DNA of 39,432 nucleotides from CAYUYV01 sp050331455. GTDB taxonomy: Bacteria > Pseudomonadota > Alphaproteobacteria > JAJFIK01. A program made the position numbers and the translations under genes. Under the pieces are notes generated by a model. That model did no database searches. It was given only the letters and a program-made list of their open reading frames with translations, and was not told where the DNA came from. Below, piece after piece: positions 7,801-16,773 of the stretch. Position 1 is the first letter of the stretch, and every line of letters starts with the position of its first letter. The stretch covers positions 1-39,432 of the forward strand of contig JBHJGV010000060.1 of assembly GCA_050331455.1 (NCBI GenBank), in the 5' to 3' direction.

Positions 7801-9690
7801 ATGCTGCACATCAACGACCTGACCTATCGCATTGAAGGGCGCCTGATCCTGGATCGGGCCACGGCCGCCATTCCGGCCGGCCATAAAGTGGGCCTTGTCG
7901 GGCGCAACGGCGCCGGCAAATCGACCCTGCTCAAGCTCATCCAGGGCGAGATCGGGCCCGAGGGCGGGACCATCGGCCTGCCCCGCAATGCCCGCATGGG
8001 CTCGGTGGCCCAGGAAGCACCGGGCACGGAAGACAGCCTGATCGACACGGTGCTGGCCGCCGACAAGGAACGGGCCAGCCTGCTCGCCGAGGCCGAGACC
8101 GCCACCGACCCCCACCGCATTGCCGAGATCCAGACCCGTCTGGCCGATATCGACGCCCACAGCGCGCCGGCCCGGGCGGCCGCGATCCTGTCGGGCCTCG
8201 GCTTCGACGAGGCGGCCCAACAGCGCCCCTGCTCGGCCTTTTCCGGCGGCTGGCGCATGCGGGTGGCCCTGGCGGCAGTGCTGTTCTCCGCGCCCGATCT
8301 GCTGCTGCTCGATGAGCCCACGAACTATCTCGATCTTGAAGGTGTGATCTGGCTCGAGACTTATCTGCGCAGCTATCCCTATACGGTGCTCCTGGTCAGC
8401 CACGACCGGGACCTGCTGAACCGGGCCGTGGGCTCCATCCTGCATCTGGAGCACCAGCGTCTGACCCTTTACGCCGGCACCTATGACCAGTTCGAGGCCC
8501 AGCGCCGCGCCCGCTTCGAACAGCAGCTTGCGATGAAGAAGAAGCAGGAGGCCCACCGGCGCCATATCGAAAGCTTCGTGGAGCGCTTCCGTGCCAAGGC
8601 CTCCAAGGCCCGCCAGGCCCAGAGCCGGCTTAAGATCCTGGAAAAGATGCAACCCATCGCCACCATGGTCGAAGACCGCCTGCCGCCTTTCACCTTTCCC
8701 GATCCCGAACCGCTCAGCCCCCCGATCATCACCATGGAGGAGGCCGGCGTCGGCTATGAGCCCGACACGCCGATCCTGAAGCGCCTGACCTTACGCATCG
8801 ACAATGACGACCGCATCGCGCTTCTTGGGGCCAATGGCAACGGCAAGTCCACCTTTGCCAAACTGATTGCCGGCAGGCTGAAAATCAGCATGGGGCGCCT
8901 GCGCCGCTCTCCCACCCTCGGCATCGGCTATTTCGCCCAGCACCAGCTTGATGAGCTGAACCCGCGGGAAAGCCCTTACGAGCTGTATGAACGGCTGCTG
9001 CCGGACGCGACGGAGGCCCAGCGCCGGGCGAAGCTTGGCGCGCTGGGCTTTACCGGGCCCAAGGCCGACACCAAGATCGGCGATCTGTCGGGCGGCGAAA
9101 AGGCGCGCATCATGTTGGCCCTGGCCACCTGGTCGAAGCCCCATCTGCTGATCCTCGACGAGCCCACGAATCACCTGGACGTGGACAGCCGCGAGGCCTT
9201 GATCCATGCCCTGAACACCTATCAGGGTGCGGTCATCCTGATCAGCCACGACCGGCATCTGGTGGAGGCCTGCGCCGACCGCCTCTGGCTCGTCAATGAC
9301 GGCACCGTTATGCCCTATGAGGACGATCTCGATACGTATCGTCAGTGGCTGCTGGCGCGTGCGAACGGCAAAACGGCAAAGAAAGATCCGGACAAGGATG
9401 GTACCGACAGCGTCAAATCCGCCCGCACGGATGAACGCCGCGCCTCGGCCACCCGCCGCGCCCAACTCGCCCCCCTGAAGCGCGAGGCGGAGAAGTGGGA
9501 AAAGCTGGTCGCCGACCTCACCGCCAAGCGCGAAAAGGCCCGGGCCAAACTCGCCGACCCGAAAATCTACACGGACCACCCGGACAAGGCCGCCGACCTC
9601 GCCCGCATCGAAGGCCAGCTCGAAAAGAAAATCACCGAAGCCGAGGAAAAATGGATCGAGGCCCTGGAGGCCTATGAGGGGGCTCAGTGA
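7801..9690 (+). CDS. ABC-F family ATPase (YheS/Uup type)
   Basis: A 629-residue soluble protein with two ATP-binding cassettes and no membrane domain, the layout of ABC-F translation factors that act at the ribosomal E site. Cassette 1 has Walker A GRNGAGKST, a signature variant SAFSGGWRMRVALA and Walker B LLLLDEPTNYLD. Cassette 2 has GANGNGKST, signature LSGGEKARIMLAL and LLILDEPTNHLD. The linker between them is rich in Lys/Arg (the P-site tRNA interaction motif region), and the last ~80 residues form a charged coiled coil. Length and C-terminus best match YheS or Uup. There is no strong ribosome site before ATG 7801. Confidence 0.93.
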   Translation: MLHINDLTYRIEGRLILDRATAAIPAGHKVGLVGRNGAGKSTLLKLIQGEIGPEGGTIGLPRNARMGSVAQEAPGTEDSLIDTVLAADKERASLLAEAETATDPHRIAEIQTRLADIDAHSAPARAAAILSGLGFDEAAQQRPCSAFSGGWRMRVALAAVLFSAPDLLLLDEPTNYLDLEGVIWLETYLRSYPYTVLLVSHDRDLLNRAVGSILHLEHQRLTLYAGTYDQFEAQRRARFEQQLAMKKKQEAHRRHIESFVERFRAKASKARQAQSRLKILEKMQPIATMVEDRLPPFTFPDPEPLSPPIITMEEAGVGYEPDTPILKRLTLRIDNDDRIALLGANGNGKSTFAKLIAGRLKISMGRLRRSPTLGIGYFAQHQLDELNPRESPYELYERLLPDATEAQRRAKLGALGFTGPKADTKIGDLSGGEKARIMLALATWSKPHLLILDEPTNHLDVDSREALIHALNTYQGAVILISHDRHLVEACADRLWLVNDGTVMPYEDDLDTYRQWLLARANGKTAKKDPDKDGTDSVKSARTDERRASATRRAQLAPLKREAEKWEKLVADLTAKREKARAKLADPKIYTDHPDKAADLARIEGQLEKKITEAEEKWIEALEAYEGAQ

Positions 9691-9728
9691 TCTTTGCCAG
9701 TGTCATCGATCCCTGCCCCACCTCCCGA

Positions 9729-9783
9729 AAAGACAGGTCTTGGGTCGCCAATGATCCCAAAGCCGCTTTGCCGTCCTGTCTTT
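9729..9783. terminator. Compound hairpin between the ABC-F gene and the giant beta-solenoid gene
   Basis: Outer arms aaagacagg (9729-9737) and cctgtcttt (9775-9783) enclose a second stem ttggg/cccaa (9740-9744 with 9756-9760). A short T run closes the right arm. It lies 39 bases after the ABC-F stop and 40 before the next gene, so it may end the first transcript or regulate the second. TATAAA at 9798-9803 is a possible -10 box, but no -35 at proper spacing is visible. Confidence 0.5.
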
Positions 9784-9824
9784 CCGTGCCTTAATGCTAT
9801 AAACCAACAAGGGGGTGTGGCGGC

Positions 9825-12800
9825 ATGTCGGAAGTCCTTGACAAAATTCTCGATGCATTCCGGGAAGGAGAAATCGCCGTTTGGGCGGATATTCTAAGTC
9901 AATGCTCTGAAGAATTAAGCCATATTGACGGATCCTGGCTTCAAAAAGTGATCTCAGGCGAGGAAACCGCGAAAGCAGGGGAGTGCGCCTCCATTCATTT
10001 GATAGGCGCGCCCATCCGGGGCGATATCGACTTGAGCGGGTGTCATGTAACCATTCCGATCCGGTTTCTGGATTGTAATGTCTCGGGCGCCCTTTTTCTG
10101 GTGAATGCACGCCTCCAGTCACTCGACATTTCGCGCAGTCGATTTGCCGGAATTTTTGGCCAATTGGCTGATTTCCATGGTGATCTGCGGGCCGTCTCCA
10201 CCGAGGTGAAAGGCCCCACGCTCCTGAAGGGCGTCCACATTCGCGGATCGGTGAATTTTACCCGCGCTAAATTGGCAACCGATGGCGCCAAACTGATCGA
10301 TGACGAGCTCGCCAACCGAGCATCCTGCCGGTACACGGACGGTCAGTTCGCCCTTCGTCTTGCCCTCGCTCGAGTTGAAGGAGACGGACGGTTCAATGGT
10401 ACCGAATTCGGCGGCACATTTTCCATCGACAATGCTGAATTCAACGGTGCCGTGACTTGTACCGAAGCGAAGATCGACGTGCTGAACGCCAATCACGGAC
10501 CGTTCGAAGGCGCACGGGATTTCGCCGTTCCGTTTGCTGAGCGTATTGCCATTCTCGCGACCGGGCTGCGCACGGGAGATCGCTTCATCTTGCGAAAAGC
10601 GGTCATCCAAGGGCGGATCCATATGCGGTCCGCCTCGATCGGAAGTCATCTGCGCCTTGGGGGATGCACTGTTGTCGGGTTTCGGGGACGGTCAATTGAC
10701 CTCAATCGCGCTGAAATCAATGGCGACGTCACCGTTCTCTCACAGCTGATGGCCGCCGGTGAGCCGGCAGACCGCGGCGGTGAGGAGTCCGCTTGGGGTG
10801 AGGTTCCTGAGACCGCAGCCGGTTTCAGGAGCATTGGCGCGATCAGGGCCATGAAGTGCCATATCCGAGGCGATCTTGTGCTGATCGGCGCAACCCTCGA
10901 AACCGATGGCGAAACCCCCCAGGAGTTCTCGCTGCAGGCCGCGGGCCTGACCGTGGACGGACGGGTTTGCCTCCAGGACTCGAACTTCAAAGCCGTCGTC
11001 GATTTCACGGTTGCCCATTTCAATCGCACCGTGACGGTGGAGCGGTGCCGTTTCGAGCCGAACAAGCGGCATGCGCGGCGTTCGTTTCTGGCCCAACACA
11101 TGCAGGTGGCCACGAATGTCGAGATCACGGACTCGACGTTTCAATCCACGATCGAACTGGAGGATGCCCATATCTCAGGCACCTTCCGCTTCAAAAACAA
11201 CTCTGTCTTAGGGCAAGGCCGCCCCGCCATCCTGGCCGAACGACTTTACGTCGGATCCAATGCCGAATTCCTGGGCGAGGCGTTTGCGAACAGCACACGG
11301 GACGAGCAGGAGGTCGATCTGTCACGGCTGGGTGTGGTTTCGGGAGGCATTTTGCTCGCAGATGCCCAGATTGACGGCACCCTTCTGTTTCACGGTGGTC
11401 ATTACACAGAGGTGCATTCCGATCCCGATCCGGAGACTGAGCCGCTGGACGGGCAGCAGCAAGGGATCGCGATAAACGCTCGGGGCGCCCGCATCGCGCG
11501 CAGCCTGATTGTCACCGGCGGCCTGAGGGCCGATGGTTGTCTCGTCCTGATGGAACTTGCGATCGAAGATGATTTCGTCATCGAATTCGTCACGCTCTTC
11601 TCAAGTCCTCGCGGGAATAACGCGAATATCACCCTGCGGATGACCCGGGTCGATATTGGCGGATCGGTCTATATGGGAAGCCGTCTTCAACACACTGAAC
11701 AGACCTGGGTCGGACCATCCGTGGTTAGTTTCGGTCGGATCTCTTTCAGTGGCGCGGAAATTCAGGAATTCTTTTTCATCCGCTCTTGCATGATCGCCTG
11801 CCAGGAATATATAGGGAACCAGTATCTTTTCAGCGATTTCGATCACATTGCACTCAACCTCACATTCCTACGCCTCAAGAAAGATCTGTTTACAGTACAA
11901 ATCGCTGCAAGCGGCGGCGCTGCCGTGCCGCACATCGGCCCCCAGGACAGTGACGTCATTACGCTGCATGGTCAGTTGGCCCTCGACGACTCTGTCATCG
12001 ACGGCAACATCAATCTCAACGGTCTGAAGATCGATGCCTGCAATGCGGGCACGACATCCGATTTCTGCGGCCTGTCGGCGACCGGTTTGACGGTTGCCAG
12101 CGATGCGTCTTTCGGGCCGAACCTCGAGGTTGTAGGCTCGATCATATTGTCTCGATTGAAGACCGGGGGACGCCTCTGTCTGACGCATTTTGAGAGCAAG
12201 ACCAAAATTCTGGCCGGCCCAGACGATGTCAACACGGACAAACCGGGCGCACTTATTTGTCAGCGGGCGGATATTGGCACGAATTTCGAAATCTCCGAAT
12301 GCAGTTTTGACGGCTGTGTCGATTTTTCACAACTTGTTGTCGGTGGAAATCTGGATTGCACGGAGACGACCTTCAAAGGCACGGTTCGGCCTTACTCCTT
12401 GAACCTTCAAGGGACCGTCATTGGGCGCGATTTGATTCTTGATCACCGTTGCGTCTTCCGCGGTCATGTCATTTTGATCGGGATGACCGTGCATGACGAT
12501 TTCGAGATCTGGCTGCACAGTTTCAGCCCTATCCAAGCGACCCATCTTCAAGCCAACCGGCTGTCCGTCACGGGTGTCTTCTACCTGAACCGATCCGCCT
12601 CCGAGGGGTTTAAAAAGGGGGCGCGAAAGGTGAACCTGACGGACCAGGACCTCACCAACCAGTGTATTGTTAACCTGCAAAGCGCTCAGGTCGGCGTCTT
12701 CGCCGACGATCTTCCCTGGCCCAATCCTGGCAGCCTGCTGATTGACGGTTTCAGGTACAACCGGCTTGATCCATGGGATCCTGAAGATTTATCCGGAGAA

Positions 12801-13721
12801 AGACGATTGTGCTGGCTGCACCTGCAGCCGGAGGAAAACATCGCGAAACTCAGGGTTCAGCCCTTCGTCCACTTGGCACGCCTCTATCGGCGCATGGGTC
12901 GCCCCGACGACGCCAAAAACATCGATATCGAACGCTTCAATCTGGAGCGCAAACAGACGAAATATCTTTTTGCTCGCATGGCCCGCGCCATGGTGACCAA
13001 GCCTGTTAACCACGGCTTCAATCCGGAACGGGCCCTGGTTTTCTTGTTTTTCCAGTGGATGCTCGGCACCTTGGTGTTCCATCTTGCCTATAACCAACCG
13101 GCAGGTTTGACCGATGGGCCGGCCGGAGGCGAAAGATATCGCTGCATGGCTCCCGCCCATGAAGAGTTCTATCTGAGATTTCTCGAGCCTGTTGAGGTCA
13201 ATGACTCCGAAAGTGGCTCGGACACGACAATCCTGGGGGACGATCGTCAGAAAGGATCGCGAATTGACGGCTCAGACCCTCAAGGTCTCGATCGCGGGAC
13301 CCAGCAGGGCGAACAGGCCCATTCCGCAGAGCCAGCCGGACGAAGACTGAGTTTTGAAAGCGATATCCGTCCCCCTGCAGACTATCCACAGTTCAGTGCC
13401 CTGCGCTATTCCATGGACACGATGATCCCGGTCCTGGACCTGATCCAACAGTCCTATTGGATTCCATCGGCCAATACCGACTGTTTCCTCACCCTTTTTG
13501 GAGAACCGGTCAAAAATCAAGACAAAGAGTATTCCGACGCAAATCTGACGGGATCCGGCACGGATCTTGATCTGCCCCAGACCGGATGGGGCATCCATCC
13601 TTTTCGACTCTATCATTGGCTGCACACCGTGGCCGGCTGGTACTTCACGACCATTCTGCTTTTTGCGGCCACCGGCATCGTCCGGCGACGCGCTGACCCA
13701 TCCCCCGACGAGATCTCTTGA
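9825..13721 (+). CDS. Giant membrane-anchored beta-solenoid protein, function unknown
   Basis: A 1298-residue protein with GGGGGTG before ATG 9825. Residues ~50-980 consist of imperfect ~20-22-residue repeats with alternating hydrophobic positions and a recurrent Gly-Asp/Ser turn (IRGDIDLSG, VEGDGRFNGTEF, IGGSVYMGS, VDGRVCLQDSNF), which predicts a right-handed beta-helix like pentapeptide or bactofilin proteins. A helical charged segment (~1000-1065) leads to one transmembrane helix (~1068-1089), a ~175-residue hydrophilic loop, and a second helix (~1266-1288). Before the second helix lies FSALRYSMDTMIPVLDL (~1188-1205), a motif I associate with the C-termini of large repeat proteins of this kind. 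No signal peptide is seen and both termini are flanked by basic residues, so the solenoid is probably cytoplasmic. Base composition is far less GC-rich than the flanks, suggesting transfer. Confidence 0.8.
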   Translation: MSEVLDKILDAFREGEIAVWADILSQCSEELSHIDGSWLQKVISGEETAKAGECASIHLIGAPIRGDIDLSGCHVTIPIRFLDCNVSGALFLVNARLQSLDISRSRFAGIFGQLADFHGDLRAVSTEVKGPTLLKGVHIRGSVNFTRAKLATDGAKLIDDELANRASCRYTDGQFALRLALARVEGDGRFNGTEFGGTFSIDNAEFNGAVTCTEAKIDVLNANHGPFEGARDFAVPFAERIAILATGLRTGDRFILRKAVIQGRIHMRSASIGSHLRLGGCTVVGFRGRSIDLNRAEINGDVTVLSQLMAAGEPADRGGEESAWGEVPETAAGFRSIGAIRAMKCHIRGDLVLIGATLETDGETPQEFSLQAAGLTVDGRVCLQDSNFKAVVDFTVAHFNRTVTVERCRFEPNKRHARRSFLAQHMQVATNVEITDSTFQSTIELEDAHISGTFRFKNNSVLGQGRPAILAERLYVGSNAEFLGEAFANSTRDEQEVDLSRLGVVSGGILLADAQIDGTLLFHGGHYTEVHSDPDPETEPLDGQQQGIAINARGARIARSLIVTGGLRADGCLVLMELAIEDDFVIEFVTLFSSPRGNNANITLRMTRVDIGGSVYMGSRLQHTEQTWVGPSVVSFGRISFSGAEIQEFFFIRSCMIACQEYIGNQYLFSDFDHIALNLTFLRLKKDLFTVQIAASGGAAVPHIGPQDSDVITLHGQLALDDSVIDGNINLNGLKIDACNAGTTSDFCGLSATGLTVASDASFGPNLEVVGSIILSRLKTGGRLCLTHFESKTKILAGPDDVNTDKPGALICQRADIGTNFEISECSFDGCVDFSQLVVGGNLDCTETTFKGTVRPYSLNLQGTVIGRDLILDHRCVFRGHVILIGMTVHDDFEIWLHSFSPIQATHLQANRLSVTGVFYLNRSASEGFKKGARKVNLTDQDLTNQCIVNLQSAQVGVFADDLPWPNPGSLLIDGFRYNRLDPWDPEDLSGERRLCWLHLQPEENIAKLRVQPFVHLARLYRRMGRPDDAKNIDIERFNLERKQTKYLFARMARAMVTKPVNHGFNPERALVFLFFQWMLGTLVFHLAYNQPAGLTDGPAGGERYRCMAPAHEEFYLRFLEPVEVNDSESGSDTTILGDDRQKGSRIDGSDPQGLDRGTQQGEQAHSAEPAGRRLSFESDIRPPADYPQFSALRYSMDTMIPVLDLIQQSYWIPSANTDCFLTLFGEPVKNQDKEYSDANLTGSGTDLDLPQTGWGIHPFRLYHWLHTVAGWYFTTILLFAATGIVRRRADPSPDEIS

Positions 13722-13832
13722 CCCGATGGTGTCTGGAGGCGCCGTCCCCGACGGGTCAGTGATACGGCTTATGGCGGCTCTATACCGGTGGCGCATAGCC
13801 CCTTGCCGGCCCAAACGGACAGCTTAACCATC

Positions 13833-14285
13833 ATGACACTGACCATCCGCCCACCGACCAGGGATGACGAAGCTGCGTGGCGGGTGCTGTGGACCGGCTA
13901 TCTCGATTTTTACCAAAGCAGTGTGAGCGAGGCTGTCTACCGCACCACCTTCGACCGGTTCTTCCTCGATGCGCCCTTCGAGCCGCGCTGCCTCATGGCC
14001 TTCGAGGACGGCCAAGCAGTGGGTCTTGTTCACTTCATCTATCACCGCCATTGCTGGCGGGCGGAGAATGTCTGCTACCTGAATGATCTGTTCACGGATC
14101 CGGCCCGACGCGGCGGCGGCATCGGCGGGGCGTTGATCGAGGCGGTCTATGCCGCGGCCGGGGCGGCGGGGGCCGCCCGGGTCTACTGGCTCACGGCGGA
14201 CGACAACCATACGGCGCGCCGGCTCTATGACCGGGTGGCCTCCCTCACGCCCTTCATCAAATATGAAAAGGACGTCTCCGGATAA
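13833..14285 (+). CDS. GNAT-family N-acetyltransferase
   Basis: A 150-residue acetyltransferase that uses acetyl-CoA. ATG 13833 (MTLTIRPPTRDDEAAW) fits the family start, while the frame stays open 45 bases upstream. The acetyl-CoA loop reads DPARRGGGIGGALIE (motif A, R/Q-x-x-G-x-G/A), preceded by the strand YLNDLFT and followed by VYWLTADDNHTARRLYDRV, as in the motif B region. Substrate is unknown. It is convergent with holC (36-base gap). Confidence 0.9.
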   Translation: MTLTIRPPTRDDEAAWRVLWTGYLDFYQSSVSEAVYRTTFDRFFLDAPFEPRCLMAFEDGQAVGLVHFIYHRHCWRAENVCYLNDLFTDPARRGGGIGGALIEAVYAAAGAAGAARVYWLTADDNHTARRLYDRVASLTPFIKYEKDVSG

Positions 14286-14321
14286 CCCGGCCGCCGGAGA
14301 GTCCGGATGGCGCTTGCGCCG

Positions 14322-14795
14322 TCACGCCTTTTTCTCCCATTTCCCCACCGGGCTCTGCTGCCAGTAGGACAGTGCGGCGCCCGTGTCCTTGAGGGCTTTC
14401 CAGGCCGAGCGTGCCTCGGCCAGGGCCTCGGGGTCACGCCCGTCGAACAGCACCACGACCCGCTCATGGCCCTCGGGCGGCCCCCCTTCCGGAAAGGGTG
14501 CCCGGTCGACCAGGAAGAGCACCTGTGCGCCATTGGCATTGGCCGCGTTCCCCGTCCCATTATCCGTCGTCAGAAGAACGGGCTGGTCCGCATCATGGGC
14601 GCCGCCCGCCACACCATGGGGCAGGAAACTGTCATCCGTATAGGTCCATAAATGGCTGTCCAGAGCCTTGAGGCGCTCCGGCGAACCCACATGTACCAGG
14701 GCGCGCCAGCCCCGGGACAGGGTCTTGGTCAGAAGGTCGGGAAGCACCGCCTCCAGGGCCGAATGTTCCAGATGATAGAACCAGATATCGCCCAT
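14322..14795 (-). CDS. holC: DNA polymerase III chi subunit
   Basis: A 157-residue HolC protein. Chi links the clamp loader to single-stranded-DNA-binding protein at the replication fork. The family pattern is clear: IWFYHLEHSALEAVLPDLL at the start, RALVHVGSPERLKALDSHLW, then DDSFLPHG and QPVLLTT, with a Rossmann-like core. It lies 42 bases downstream of pepA on the same strand. The pepA-holC pairing is common in proteobacteria and suggests one transcript. Confidence 0.93.
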   Translation of the reverse strand: MGDIWFYHLEHSALEAVLPDLLTKTLSRGWRALVHVGSPERLKALDSHLWTYTDDSFLPHGVAGGAHDADQPVLLTTDNGTGNAANANGAQVLFLVDRAPFPEGGPPEGHERVVVLFDGRDPEALAEARSAWKALKDTGAALSYWQQSPVGKWEKKA

Positions 14796-14837
14796 GCGCC
14801 CTGCCCGTCCGCCTTTTCCCGCCTCACGTCACCGGCC

Positions 14838-16376
14838 CTATCCGTAATGGCGGGCGACGAAGGTGTCGAGCAGGCGCGCGCCATAGCCCGTGGCCCAGGC
14901 GGGCGAGGTGTCCTTGGGCTTGGGGATCCAGGCCGTCGAGGCGATGTCGAGATGGGCCCACGGTGTGCCATTGGTGTGGCGCTTCAGGAACTGGGCGGCG
15001 GTGATGGACTGTCCCGGCCGGCCGGAGCTGTTCTTCATGTCCGCGAAGGTGCTGTCGATCATGCGGTCATAGGCGTCCCCCATGGGCAGACGCCACAAGG
15101 GTTCGCCGCTCTCGGCGCCGGCGGCGAGGAGCTGCTCGGCCAGCATGTCATGCTCCGTGAACAGACCGGCATATTCGTGGCCCAGGGCCGCGATGATTCC
15201 CCCCGTGAGGGTCGCCAGGTCGATCATGACGGCGGGCTTGAAGCGGTCCTGGGTGTACCAGAGGGCATCGGCGAGGACGAGCCGTCCTTCCGCATCCGTA
15301 TTGATCACCTCGACCGTCTGGCCGGACAGGGTGGTGAGGATGTCGGAAGGGCGGATGGCATTGCCGTCGGGCATGTTCTCCACGAGCCCCACGACCCCCA
15401 CCACATCCGCTTTGGCCTTGCGGGCCGCGATGGCATGCATGGCGCCGACCACGGCTGCGGCGCCGCCCATGTCGCCCTTCATCTCCTCCATGCCGCCGGC
15501 GGGTTTGAGGGACAGCCCGCCGCTGTCGAAACACACCCCCTTGCCCACCAGCGCGACCGGCGCCGCGCCGCCTTTGGCCCGGCCCTTCTTGGCGCCCGCT
15601 TTGCCGGCCGGCTTGGACGCGGCGCCCGTGCCGTCCCAGCGCATGATCACGAGTTGGGATTCCGCGGTGCTGCCCTGGCCGACGCCCAGCAGGGTGTGCA
15701 TGCCGAGCCGCGCCATCTCCTTCTCGCCCAGCACGTCAACGCTGACACCCAGCTTGCTCAAGGCTTTGCAACGCGCGGCGAAGCCCTTGGGATTGAGAAT
15801 GTTGGGCGGCTCGGAGACGAGATCCCGGGCGAGCTTGGTGCCGTCGGCGGCGGCGGCGAAGCCCTTGAAGCGGGTCCGGGCCTTGGCGGCCTGCTCGCCC
15901 ATGACCGTGATCTTGACGGGATCGCTCTGCGCGTCCTTGTCGTTCCGGGTCCGGTATTTCTCGAACCGGTAGTCCCGGAGCGAGAGGCCCATGGCGAGGT
16001 GGACCGCGAACGCCTCCTCGTCCAGCACGGCGCCCTTGGGCAGGGCCGCCAGGATCGCCGCGGCGGCCGCCTTGCCGTCCAGCAGATGGGCCATCAGCTT
16101 GCCGCCCACCTGCTCGGCGGCGAGCGTGTCCAGGGCCTCGGCCTTGCCCAGGCCAAGAAGGATCACCCGGTCGGGCGCCGGCGCGGGCGGGGCAAGAACC
16201 TCGACGATCTGACCCTTCTTGCCCTTAAACCGGGCTGCGGCCATCGCCTTTTTGAACACACCGCCCAGGTCTCGGTCGAGCGCCGTGGCGGGCGCAGGCA
16301 AATCGGCCCCTTCGGCCACGGGAAAGACCAGGGCGCCCGATTTGGGGACGGCGAATTTGGCGAAACTGACGGTCAT
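14838..16376 (-). CDS. pepA: Cytosol (leucyl) aminopeptidase
   Basis: A 512-residue M17 aminopeptidase, which releases N-terminal residues and uses two divalent metals. The C-terminal catalytic domain holds VGKGVCFDSGG (metal-ligand Lys/Asp region) and the M17 signature NTDAEGRLVLADAL. The N-terminal ~170 residues form the less conserved macro-like domain. The insertion GAKKGRAKGGAA between the domains is lineage-specific. Family length is ~500, so the gene is complete. In some bacteria PepA also binds DNA, but nothing here speaks to that. It is divergent from lptF across a 397-base gap and upstream of holC. Confidence 0.96.
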   Translation of the reverse strand: MTVSFAKFAVPKSGALVFPVAEGADLPAPATALDRDLGGVFKKAMAAARFKGKKGQIVEVLAPPAPAPDRVILLGLGKAEALDTLAAEQVGGKLMAHLLDGKAAAAAILAALPKGAVLDEEAFAVHLAMGLSLRDYRFEKYRTRNDKDAQSDPVKITVMGEQAAKARTRFKGFAAAADGTKLARDLVSEPPNILNPKGFAARCKALSKLGVSVDVLGEKEMARLGMHTLLGVGQGSTAESQLVIMRWDGTGAASKPAGKAGAKKGRAKGGAAPVALVGKGVCFDSGGLSLKPAGGMEEMKGDMGGAAAVVGAMHAIAARKAKADVVGVVGLVENMPDGNAIRPSDILTTLSGQTVEVINTDAEGRLVLADALWYTQDRFKPAVMIDLATLTGGIIAALGHEYAGLFTEHDMLAEQLLAAGAESGEPLWRLPMGDAYDRMIDSTFADMKNSSGRPGQSITAAQFLKRHTNGTPWAHLDIASTAWIPKPKDTSPAWATGYGARLLDTFVARHYG

Positions 16377-16773
16377 GGGGTTGCCCCGGTCTTGAGGGAA
16401 GAAAGGTCTGGAACAGCTCGGCCGGTCCGGTGCTGGATCGTCGCGGGCCGAATGTCCGCGGGACGGGACCCGCGATGGGACGGCTTACCCACCGATACGC
16501 GTCGGCACGATGTCCAGGCGACGGGGTGGATCTTGATCCGTGTTTGTCACCGAGTCTGCCCGGCCGATGCAATCCTCCAAAGGCGCCCGCGACCAGGGGG
16601 CGCCCGCGGATCGTGCCGCGATCGGTCCATGGGCGAGGTGCCCCGCCGAAATGTGCATTGCATTCGCCTGCCGACCCATGGTGTTTGGGGATCGATGGAC
16701 GGGCATGACGGCGGCCCGATCCGGCATGGCGCGTGGGGGCGCCCGGTCGGTGCGCGCCAGTTCCAGGGATTCC
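16377..16773. other. Divergent intergenic region between pepA and lptF
   Basis: 397 bases without a believable gene, although the lptF frame is open through most of it. It should carry the promoters of both transcripts, but I cannot point to clear -35/-10 boxes. It holds a hairpin (cgcggg 16457-16462 with cccgcg 16469-16474) and a 10-bp direct repeat ggcgcccgcg at 16582-16591 and 16599-16608. Confidence 0.5.

Noticed and set aside
7153..8652. 499-codon minus-strand open frame
   Set aside because: Antisense to the secreted protein and the ABC-F gene, with no domain pattern. GC-rich codon bias leaves such frames open.
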